Assembly (NCBI RefSeq): GCF_020177595.1
Contig: NZ_JAHTBL010000005.1
Span: 238,608-302,607 of the forward strand
Reading direction: 5' to 3'
Origin: Cognatishimia sp. MH4019
Lineage (GTDB): Bacteria; Pseudomonadota; Alphaproteobacteria; Rhodobacterales; Rhodobacteraceae
Length of the DNA stretch: 64,000 bases
Part shown: positions 9,211 through 16,759 of the stretch, in pieces
How positions within the stretch are numbered: position 1 is the stretch's first letter
Layout of the letters: every line of letters begins with the position of its first letter
Program-made: the position numbers and the translations under genes
Notes under the pieces: generated by a model
Seen by the model: the letters and a program-made list of their open reading frames with translations, nothing else
Database searches by the model: none
What the model was told of the DNA's origin: nothing

Positions 9211-9924
9211 TCAATCTTTGAAGCGATAGCGATGCAATTGACCGCCATGCTGGCGCAGCCAACCGCGCTGCTCTGCATAGGGCCCGTAAAGCCGCGTGAC
9301 CACATCCCAAAAGGCCGGGCTATGGTTCATCTCGGCCAGATGGGCGACCTCATGAGCGGCCACATACTCCAGCACCTCCGCCGGAGCCATGATCAAACGC
9401 CACGAGTAGTTCAGGTTACCCTCAGCAGAACACGACCCCCAGCGCGACCGCGTATCGCGCAAGGTCAGCCGTCCGTAGGGCAAACCCAATCGCGCCGCAT
9501 ATAGATCGCTTGCGGCCTGCAGCCGATGCCGCGCCTGCAGCTTCAAAAACGCCTCCACTCGCGCCCCCGTCCGCTCCGGGGCGCGGCCAGGCACAAGCAG
9601 GCGGTCCCCCTCCACCTGCACCGCCTTCACAGTCGCCAACTCAACCACATGCGGTGCCCCTTGAAACAAAACCTCTGCCTCCGGCTCAACGCGCACCATA
9701 TCGGGATTGCGCGCCAGGGCCGTCCGCAACCAGCTCTCTTTCTCGCGCAAGAACGCCTCGGCCTCGCGCAGCCGCACGCGCGGCGGCAGCGTCAGCGATA
9801 CGCGCCTATCCAGCCCTGAGACGCGCAGCGATAACCGCTTGGCCCGCGCCGAGCGTTTCAGCACCACCTCCACCGCCGGAGGGCCTTGCAAAATCAGATG
9901 TGTCGGCAACCCTCGGCCCCACAT
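9211..9924 (-). CDS. YgjP/SprT-like zinc metallopeptidase-domain protein (DUF45)
   Basis: A 237-residue protein with the HEVAH zinc motif (AAHEVAHLAEMNHSPAFW) near its C-terminus and the RSRWGSCS segment typical of the YgjP/DUF45 family. The ATG at 9924 is preferred over an upstream TTG because AAAGGAAG stands about 8 bases before it. No signal peptide is seen, so it should be cytoplasmic. Natural substrates of this family are not established. It is divergent from the gene at 10017. Confidence 0.88.
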   Translation of the reverse strand: MWGRGLPTHLILQGPPAVEVVLKRSARAKRLSLRVSGLDRRVSLTLPPRVRLREAEAFLREKESWLRTALARNPDMVRVEPEAEVLFQGAPHVVELATVKAVQVEGDRLLVPGRAPERTGARVEAFLKLQARHRLQAASDLYAARLGLPYGRLTLRDTRSRWGSCSAEGNLNYSWRLIMAPAEVLEYVAAHEVAHLAEMNHSPAFWDVVTRLYGPYAEQRGWLRQHGGQLHRYRFKD

Positions 9925-10016
9925 AAGCGCGCTTCCTTTCAATTGGCTTTGACACCGCTTTCAAGCTGTGGCAGTTGGCGTCGATCACCGCAATGACGGA
10001 TACGAAAGGGATTCCC

Positions 10017-10346
10017 ATGCCCAAAGAAGAGTGGGGCGTAAAGCGCCTTTGCCCGACAACCGGTAAACGGTTTTACGACTTGAACAAAGACCCGATCGTC
10101 AGCCCCTACACGGGCGAGGTCGTGACCATCGACGTGAGCAAAAACCGCACCATGGTCGCCGACAAGGCTGACCCGGCCAGCAAGAAGGCCAAGGAAGAGG
10201 ATGTCACCGATGACGTCGAAGTGCTCGACGAGGATGACGCCGCTGACGTGAAGCTCGACGACGATCTGCTGGATGATGATGACGACAATGATGATGTCTC
10301 ACTCGACGAGATCGCCGATGTCGCAGCGGATGACGACGACGATTAA
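10017..10346 (+). CDS. TIGR02300-family acidic protein
   Basis: A 109-residue protein whose N-terminus (MPKEEWGVKRLCPTTGKRFYDLNKD, then SPYTGE) matches the alphaproteobacterial TIGR02300 family, followed by a very acidic tail of Asp runs (about residues 55-109). The N-terminal CPTTGKRFYDL looks like a degenerate zinc-binding segment. Function is unknown. A shorter start than the first in-frame codon is used because the family begins with MPKEEWG. The next feature is tRNA-Ala, and this protein commonly precedes it. Confidence 0.88.
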   Translation: MPKEEWGVKRLCPTTGKRFYDLNKDPIVSPYTGEVVTIDVSKNRTMVADKADPASKKAKEEDVTDDVEVLDEDDAADVKLDDDLLDDDDDNDDVSLDEIADVAADDDDD

Positions 10347-10415
10347 ACCGGTCCGGCGGCGCGGGGATTTTTCACTTGATCTCCCCCGCGCGCTTGCCTT
10401 AAAGACCGCGCTATT

Positions 10416-10492
<77 letters not shown>

Positions 10493-10554
10493 TACCCTTA
10501 TATTTCCCATATTTTTATGAAAACCCCTTACTCGCAAGGGTTTGAGTGTGGCTT

Positions 10555-10576
10555 TTACTACGATACGCTACTACGA
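10555..10576 (+). promoter_or_regulatory. Candidate integrase arm-type sites, left end
   Basis: TTACTACGA at 10555-10563 and CTACTACGA at 10568-10576 are direct repeats with a 13-bp period, just upstream of the integrase. The same pair with the same period occurs at 33876-33897 inside the other end. Matched repeats at both ends fit arm-binding sites of the integrase or its directionality factor. If the integrase begins upstream at 10542 they would fall inside its coding region. Confidence 0.6.
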
Positions 10577-10583
10577 TTGGCCC

Positions 10584-12302
10584 ATGTTGAAACCCAAAGG
10601 CGTCCCACACTTATATCGACAGAACGACATCTGGCATGTGCGCGTATATGTCCCAAAGTCGGTCATCCCACTTGTCGGAAAGAGGGAAAAGCACAAATCG
10701 ATGGACACGACGGATCGGCGCACCGCCCGTGAACGCGCTGATGATTGGCGCAGGGATCAGTACCGATGGTTCAATGAACTATACGATGCTCGTGCCAGCC
10801 AGCCGAGCGTCATCGAGGAACTGCCTGAATCGATGATCGCGACAATGGCACGCGAAGTGTATCGAGACTATCGCACAGAGATCGACGCCGATTTTGCCGA
10901 CCTCATTGACGCTCCGTTGGAAGAGCAATTGGCCAATGAAATCGCTGAGGAGGACCGTAGCGCGACACTTCAGGAACTGCTTCGAGATTTCGATCCAATT
11001 TCGTCTGCCAAACAGTATGCAGATAGTCAGTTGAGGACCCATCAACTGGCGCTGTCGCCAGACAACCCATCTTATGCCAAGTTGGTCCGCCGCATTCGCG
11101 AGGCCTTCATCCAAGTTTATGTGGATATCGTGAACACATATGCCAACACCCCCGGACGGGATGACAACTCTTTCTTCATCGACGCGACCACCAAAGAGCC
11201 GATTGACGCCGCAAACAGCACGTCCAGCAAGCCAGCGATCAGCTACGACCTGAGTGAACAGGCCAATCTGCTGCTTGCCGAAGTATCCAATAGCCGTGGT
11301 GCGAAGGGTGTCGCCAAAACACGAAACACCATGGACCTGATGCAGCAATGGTTTGGCAAGAACTACGATATCAGGAATATCGGACGCGCTGAAGTAACAG
11401 AGTTTCGCGATGCACTGCTCAACGTACCGACGAATATGTCAAAGAGGTATCCTGGCAAGACAATGATGGAAGCAATCGACCAACGGAAACCTGAACACGA
11501 GACGCTATCAATTTCTTCCGTCAACACACATATCCGTAACGTTGTACAACTGTTCAACACTGCGACGATGTACGATGGCAATTTCCGCCAACCGAATTTG
11601 ACGAGGATTTCGCTCAAAGACCCCGTAGATGAACTGGACAAGCGCTATCCATTTTCAGTTGATCAGCTAAGCATATTTCTTTCAAAAGCTGTTGCGCATG
11701 CCAGCGAGGGAAGTGTTTCGCCATTCTATTGGTGCAGCATAATTGGCCTCTACCATGGCCTACGGGCAAACGAGATTGCCGCACTTTCGCCACGGGATTT
11801 CATAACAAAGCATGGGTATCCCTGCATCGACCTCAAGCTACCAAAGGAAATCATCTCAGGTTCACGTAAAGGCTCGTCAAAGACCATTCCTCGAACAATA
11901 CCAATACACCCGATCTTACGGCAAGGTGGGCTATTGGATTTCGTTCAACGATCCAAAGGGCAGGACTACTTGTTCCCCGACTTCCGTGAAACCAAAGACG
12001 GCTATCGAAGTGACGATATTTCCGATTGGGCCACTCGGCTCATCACATCACTAGGCTGGAAAGGACAAAAGTTGAGCTTTCACAGCTTCCGTCACACATT
12101 CCTTGACGCCCTCGACGATGCCGAGACATCGGAAAAATGGAAGGCCCACCTTGGCGGTTGGAAAATGAAAGGTGTGATGAATAAGAACTATGGCTCACGG
12201 GAGATGAAGGAAAAGATTATTCCTGCAATCAGCCTAATCACTTATGGCGACGTCGATCAATTCGTCGCGGATTTCGCTACGCGGACTACCGATTGGAATT
12301 GA
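10584..12302 (+). CDS. int: Tyrosine recombinase / site-specific integrase
   Basis: A 572-residue integrase. The N-terminus (GVPHLYRQNDIWHVRVYVPK) matches the DUF6538-type domain of proteobacterial island integrases. A SAM-like core-binding domain lies around residues 230-350, and the catalytic domain is C-terminal. The catalytic set is visible: Arg in YHGLRANEIAAL, HSFRH (H-x-x-R), HLGGW, and the tyrosine in NKNYGS. The start at 10584 matches the family N-terminus (MLKPKGVPHLY); an in-frame ATG at 10542 is possible. Location next to the tRNA and outward repeats identify it as the island's integrase. Confidence 0.93.
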   Translation: MLKPKGVPHLYRQNDIWHVRVYVPKSVIPLVGKREKHKSMDTTDRRTARERADDWRRDQYRWFNELYDARASQPSVIEELPESMIATMAREVYRDYRTEIDADFADLIDAPLEEQLANEIAEEDRSATLQELLRDFDPISSAKQYADSQLRTHQLALSPDNPSYAKLVRRIREAFIQVYVDIVNTYANTPGRDDNSFFIDATTKEPIDAANSTSSKPAISYDLSEQANLLLAEVSNSRGAKGVAKTRNTMDLMQQWFGKNYDIRNIGRAEVTEFRDALLNVPTNMSKRYPGKTMMEAIDQRKPEHETLSISSVNTHIRNVVQLFNTATMYDGNFRQPNLTRISLKDPVDELDKRYPFSVDQLSIFLSKAVAHASEGSVSPFYWCSIIGLYHGLRANEIAALSPRDFITKHGYPCIDLKLPKEIISGSRKGSSKTIPRTIPIHPILRQGGLLDFVQRSKGQDYLFPDFRETKDGYRSDDISDWATRLITSLGWKGQKLSFHSFRHTFLDALDDAETSEKWKAHLGGWKMKGVMNKNYGSREMKEKIIPAISLITYGDVDQFVADFATRTTDWN

Positions 12303-12381
12303 TGCAGCCTTTGAAACACCATGATCGATGAACCAGAAGGCAGAAGCGACAACTCACCTGACGAACAACAAAGGCAAGTGA

Positions 12382-13551
12382 TTATGTGAAGCCCGCAGTA
12401 GTCGGATCATACGACAACCCTTTGATCGACCCATCCCTGATCCGCTCCACTGCTTCATCAATGGCAAAGACCGGTACGAGGAACCACTCACGTGGTACAA
12501 CAGGATGGCCAAAGCGGTCTTTGATCTCGATATCCAAACGTGCGCGTTCGAAGATGCGGTGAAGTAGGTTTTCCAGCTTCACTCGGTTGATGTTGTAAAG
12601 CTCGTAGGTGGTCACGATTTCCACATCCGCCATGAGGAACGTCGGATCGAGCTTAGCATTGGCGATCCGACGTTCAACTGGACCACCGGTTACGCCGATC
12701 TTATGCAGTAGGTCGCGGTTGTCGGCCACAATCGGAAGGTCCGACTTACTGCGAAGAACGTAGATGGTGCCGCTGGCCTCATCACCCTCAGTTGAAGCGT
12801 CGGAAAACAGGGGCCCCGCCACGGGGTCGCTGATGGTTCTGCTCGACTTATCCTTGCTCATGGCACGATGCAGCGACCGCATCAGCAGATTGCTTTCTGT
12901 CCCATTGTCGAACACGACACGCAGCCGGGCGTCCCAGTCACCATAGTCTTGTTTGAACTGCTCACCGACCTCGGCCACATAAGCTTTCTGGCCAGACAGG
13001 ATGTAGAAGCGCCCCTCCTTGATCTCGGCGCTGGTTTCAGGTGGTCGAGTCGTTCTTAGGCCCACGTCGAGATCAGCTTGGACCTTCTCGAATAGTGGCT
13101 TGAACTTGTCAAAGTCAGCGCAGGTCTCACGGTTGGCGATCTCTTCTGCGGCCCGTTTTTCGGCCACGGGACGGACATGTCGTAGTTCCGTGATATCACC
13201 TGCTACATCGTCCAAATCCTCTAGATCAGATGCCAACGCATCGAGATCGAGATCATCTTCCTTAACGGATAGCTCTGTTGCCCCCTGGAGCAGCCCCTGG
13301 TGGTCAAGTGGTGATAGGATCGCCACGTAGTCGGCTGACGCAGAGAGGCGCTCTAGGCGGACCGCGTACAGCCTCTCGAAGATATCCCGATCTTCACCAT
13401 GACGGGGCGGATGCCCTTGACGGTCTGTAAACCGCTGAATGTCTTCAAACCCGGCGATGACCCGCTCTTCGATAGGAGACCGCTTGACTGTTTTCTCCTC
13501 GACGTCAAACTCGGCAAGGTCACCGGCAAGGGCATCAAGGTCATCACTCAT
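12382..13551 (-). CDS. GIY-YIG nuclease-family protein, last gene of the restriction-like operon
   Basis: A 389-residue protein. The C-terminal domain (about residues 245-380) is of the T5orf172/MUG113 GIY-YIG type: GTIYVLRSKS, LLHKIGVTGGPVERRIANA with the catalytic-type arginine, KLENLLHRIFERARL with a metal-binding-type glutamate, and PREWFLVP. The N-terminal 240 residues are acidic and not recognised; they include a FYILSGQKAYVAEVGE segment that may be a small beta domain. The ATG at 13551 overlaps the helicase stop (ATGAGTGA), so translation is coupled. The linkage to the helicase and methyltransferase suggests it is the nuclease or an accessory subunit of that system. Confidence 0.85.
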   Translation of the reverse strand: MSDDLDALAGDLAEFDVEEKTVKRSPIEERVIAGFEDIQRFTDRQGHPPRHGEDRDIFERLYAVRLERLSASADYVAILSPLDHQGLLQGATELSVKEDDLDLDALASDLEDLDDVAGDITELRHVRPVAEKRAAEEIANRETCADFDKFKPLFEKVQADLDVGLRTTRPPETSAEIKEGRFYILSGQKAYVAEVGEQFKQDYGDWDARLRVVFDNGTESNLLMRSLHRAMSKDKSSRTISDPVAGPLFSDASTEGDEASGTIYVLRSKSDLPIVADNRDLLHKIGVTGGPVERRIANAKLDPTFLMADVEIVTTYELYNINRVKLENLLHRIFERARLDIEIKDRFGHPVVPREWFLVPVFAIDEAVERIRDGSIKGLSYDPTTAGFT

Positions 13552-15595
13552 AGCGACCCTCTTTGCGGAACCGCATAAACGCAGTGGCACCTTCGGCCAT
13601 CAGTTTTTCATAGGGGTCGGGGGCGGTCATTGATGGGGCGCGTCCGTTTTCTTTCTTGAAGCGGCTGGCTCGTTTGGCCCATGTGACTGCCTCGTCGGGG
13701 CTGATCTGGGTGCGCTTTGATGTGATGACGGCTTGGACCTGTTGCAGCCGTTCAGCGTCCATCGACTTGGATAGGATTGAGTATGCCTCGTTAAACGGGT
13801 TGATGGCATCGATGAGATCGATGTCGAGATCGCGCACGTCCATGGCAAACTTACGGACCCCGTCGATCAATGCTGTGTTGGCCGAAGGTTCACGATCCTC
13901 GTCATCTTCCAGCACGGCTTTCTTGGCCTGCTGCGTCAGGTTCATGGCAGCGACAGCACGTTGGCGCACAGCCTCGACGTCGCCGTCCTCAAGTTCGGGG
14001 TAACGATCCTTGATGATCTTCCCCATGCGGACGACGGTCAGTTCCTCTGGAACCAGTTCCTCGTCAAACAGCCCACGCTCAATCACAGGCTTGTCCTGAA
14101 CGAATGCCGTGATCACTTCATTCAGGTCTTCCTGACAAATCCGTTCGGCCTCTTTGGTCTTTGGTTCAGCAAGACCTTTGATCTCGACCTGGAACTGACC
14201 TGTCTCCTCGTTGAAGCCGACATTGGTCTTTGCTGGATCATACCCACCCTCGCCATACTCAAACCCTTCCTGCTCGGTTGAGGCTGTCGTCTTGGGGGTG
14301 AAGTTGAAACGCGGGGCGAGGACCTGTTCCATCAACAGGCTGGCTGCGATGGCCTTGAGGGTGTCGTTAATCGCCTCGGTCACCGCGCCCTCTGACGCAT
14401 CAGGTTCGGCAATCAGGTTGGTGAACCGCGCATGGGTCTTTCCCTTGGCATCACGGGTGGCACGGCCAATGATCTGGACGATCTCGGTGAGGCTGGCACG
14501 ATAGCCAACGGTCAAGGCGTGTTCACACCAAATCCAATCAAAACCTTCTTTTGCCATGCCAAGGGCGATGATCAGGTCTACGTGGTCCCGGTTGTTTTTC
14601 TGAGTGGGGTCCTTCAATGCAGCAGAAACACAATCTCTCTTCCTGGGGTCGTCCTCAACGAGATCAGCTACTTTGATAATCTGACCTTCAGGCGTTTCGA
14701 TCAGATGAAAACCAGTAATCGGATCGGTTCCCTGATAATCACCTACTGCATCCATGATATGTGAGACTTGTGCTGACTTGTGAAGCGGGCCTGCTTCCCG
14801 TGCATTCACGTTCGGGATGTGAAGGATTGTCTTCTCATTTGGGTCCAACACCGACAGCAGTTCATCAGCATAAGAACCAGTGTAAAAGAAATATCCGATA
14901 TCTAGCGTCTTGAGGTGTTCATACCCATTCAATTGCTCGTAATAGGTATAGGTCACCGTATCGAACTTGGATTCGTCGGCTGGTGACAGCACAGCCTCCG
15001 CGTCGCCACGGAAGTAGCTGCCGGTCATAGCCACAACATGCACCCGATCACGGGCGATCAACTGGCCCAGATGTGCGCCTAGCTTGTTATCAGGGTTGGC
15101 GCTGACGTGATGGAATTCATCGACGGCAATCAGTCGATCATCAAAAACCTCGATCCCGAACTTATCAACGGCAAAGCGGAAGGTGGCGTGCGTGCAGATC
15201 AGGATGCGATCATCGCTGTCCAAGAACTTGCCGACCGAACCGACCTTGCCATCATCGCCGCCGGGCGCGTTGCAGAGGTTCCACTTCGGGACCACGGTCC
15301 AATCCGCCCAAAAACCGTATTTGGCCAGCGGTTCATCGTTGAAGCTGGACCCGATGGATTTCTCGGGCACCACGACGATGGCCTGCTTCAACCCTTGGTT
15401 CTCCAGCTTGTCCAAAGCGATGAACATCAAAGCCCGAGATTTCCCCGACGCCGGTGGCGACTTGATCAGCAGATATTGCTCACCGCGCCGTTCGTAGGCC
15501 CGCTCCTGCATCGCCCGCATCCCATATTCGTTGGACGTGGTGGACGCGCCATTCTGAGCGTAGGTGACGGAGACTGAGGGGATTGATTTGGTCAT
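13544..15595 (-). CDS. SF2 DEAD/DEAH-type helicase of the restriction-like operon
   Basis: A 683-residue superfamily-2 helicase. Walker A is SPPASGKSRA (about residue 46-55), motif II is AVDEFHH (DEFH instead of DEAH), motif III is MTGSYF, and motif VI is QIIGRATRDAKG (about 375-390). It resembles the helicase/ResIII subunits of restriction systems. The region after residue 450 is not a known nuclease domain by eye. Its start overlaps the preceding stop as ATGA (15592-15595) and its stop overlaps the GIY-YIG start, placing it inside one operon. Likely role: ATP-driven translocation on DNA for a restriction-type complex. Confidence 0.9.
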   Translation of the reverse strand: MTKSIPSVSVTYAQNGASTTSNEYGMRAMQERAYERRGEQYLLIKSPPASGKSRALMFIALDKLENQGLKQAIVVVPEKSIGSSFNDEPLAKYGFWADWTVVPKWNLCNAPGGDDGKVGSVGKFLDSDDRILICTHATFRFAVDKFGIEVFDDRLIAVDEFHHVSANPDNKLGAHLGQLIARDRVHVVAMTGSYFRGDAEAVLSPADESKFDTVTYTYYEQLNGYEHLKTLDIGYFFYTGSYADELLSVLDPNEKTILHIPNVNAREAGPLHKSAQVSHIMDAVGDYQGTDPITGFHLIETPEGQIIKVADLVEDDPRKRDCVSAALKDPTQKNNRDHVDLIIALGMAKEGFDWIWCEHALTVGYRASLTEIVQIIGRATRDAKGKTHARFTNLIAEPDASEGAVTEAINDTLKAIAASLLMEQVLAPRFNFTPKTTASTEQEGFEYGEGGYDPAKTNVGFNEETGQFQVEIKGLAEPKTKEAERICQEDLNEVITAFVQDKPVIERGLFDEELVPEELTVVRMGKIIKDRYPELEDGDVEAVRQRAVAAMNLTQQAKKAVLEDDEDREPSANTALIDGVRKFAMDVRDLDIDLIDAINPFNEAYSILSKSMDAERLQQVQAVITSKRTQISPDEAVTWAKRASRFKKENGRAPSMTAPDPYEKLMAEGATAFMRFRKEGRYE

Positions 15596-16059
15596 TCGTC
15601 GTCCTTGGGCTTGGGGATTGAAGGTATCTCATATGGTGCCAGCAGCTTTGACGCCCATGCTGGGACACTGGGCCAAGAGTAGCTGCGGTGTTCACTCCAT
15701 GATTTCGAGCTATTAATCTTATCGGCCCTTTCGATGAGACCACCGATAAGATCGTGAGGGTAGACGTAGCAACGGTCATTCTTGCGATCAAAAAAGGCGA
15801 TATAGAGGCCCTTACCCTCGTACTTCACGTTCAGTGTTAGTCGGCCCTTGAGTTGAACGCGGTAAAAGTCTTTTCCATTGTGATGGTAGGCTATGAAATC
15901 CGCACCCTGCCAGTCGTCTGATAGCAAGAGGCAGTTGTAGCCGTAGTCGGCAAGACGGGCAGCAATCTTGTGAAAATTGTAGGTTTCCTTCTGCCGCGCG
16001 TTCATCGCCCTGTAATCGGCAGGTTCAAGCACAAGGGGTCCCATATGCACCTCAGACAT
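15592..16059 (-). CDS. Small PD-(D/E)XK-like protein in the restriction-like operon
   Basis: A 155-residue protein from the ATG at 16059. It carries a helix with glutamate (E25 in QKETYNFHKIAARLADYGY), then GADFIAYH with D54, then YRVQLKGR with Q69-x-K71. This order (E, D, Q/E-x-K) matches the PD-(D/E)XK nuclease core, with Q replacing the usual acid, a substitution known in some family members. Assignment is by motif only. The stop overlaps the helicase start (ATGA). A 112-base gap separates it from the upstream gene; an in-frame extension to 16119 without a convincing start motif is possible. Confidence 0.6.
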   Translation of the reverse strand: MSEVHMGPLVLEPADYRAMNARQKETYNFHKIAARLADYGYNCLLLSDDWQGADFIAYHHNGKDFYRVQLKGRLTLNVKYEGKGLYIAFFDRKNDRCYVYPHDLIGGLIERADKINSSKSWSEHRSYSWPSVPAWASKLLAPYEIPSIPKPKDDE

Positions 16060-16171
16060 GAACGCCTCTACAAAGTTTGATTGCGGGTAGCCCCACTGTG
16101 CTTGACCCCATAGAAACATCGGTCTGAGGATAGGTAACCATGGATGAGGGGATTAACTTTGTCATGTTGCT

Positions 16172-16759
16172 CTAGAGGCCTCCGGGATAGTATTGCTCGG
16201 AATCTCGTTCCAACCAAAAATTGAGTAGCGTCTTGCTCGTAAATCGCATGACCACTTTTTCCCCATTGGCTCGGCGAAAAAAACCTTCACAGCGCAGTTT
16301 TGCCGACGCTGGAAGCTCAATCGTGTTTCGCTCGGACGTATGCATGCTTTGTGAAAATACGTAGTCAACCACTGTCCCCTCTCCATCGCGGACGAATGAA
16401 CTGCTAGAGGCTTGGTATATATAAACGGCGAAGCTGCGTTCTTCGGGTGGATCAGCCTCAAAACACCGCAACAGGGACGGAAACACAACCGGCTTATCAG
16501 AGAGATTTTCCACCTGAATGCTGAAAGCTTGGTAGTTCTCAGAATGTGAACCAGAGACTTCAACGACGGGAACGTCGATTTTGTTGATCACGTCCATCAG
16601 GATTGGAGTTACCACGCCCAGTACAGAGATAAGGGCAACTAGCAGCGACAATACCGTGGTGGAAAACCCAAAATAGCGACGCCAGTTTTGCCAGTGTTCA
16701 CACTCACAGCAGAACTTTTGGTTTTCAGCCAGTTCACTCTGACAAGCCCAACACTTCAT
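16172..16759 (-). CDS. Zinc-ribbon membrane protein inside the restriction-like operon
   Basis: A 195-residue protein I do not recognise as a family. The N-terminus is a zinc ribbon (CWAC...CCEC, residues 3-20) followed by one membrane helix (about 31-57). The rest, about 135 residues, looks like a beta-rich domain and would lie outside the cytoplasm if the zinc ribbon is inside. Its ATG overlaps the methyltransferase stop (ATGA at 16756-16759), so it is translationally coupled. A membrane component in a restriction-like operon is unusual and might act in sensing or an abortive response; that is inference. Confidence 0.65.
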   Translation of the reverse strand: MKCWACQSELAENQKFCCECEHWQNWRRYFGFSTTVLSLLVALISVLGVVTPILMDVINKIDVPVVEVSGSHSENYQAFSIQVENLSDKPVVFPSLLRCFEADPPEERSFAVYIYQASSSSFVRDGEGTVVDYVFSQSMHTSERNTIELPASAKLRCEGFFRRANGEKVVMRFTSKTLLNFWLERDSEQYYPGGL

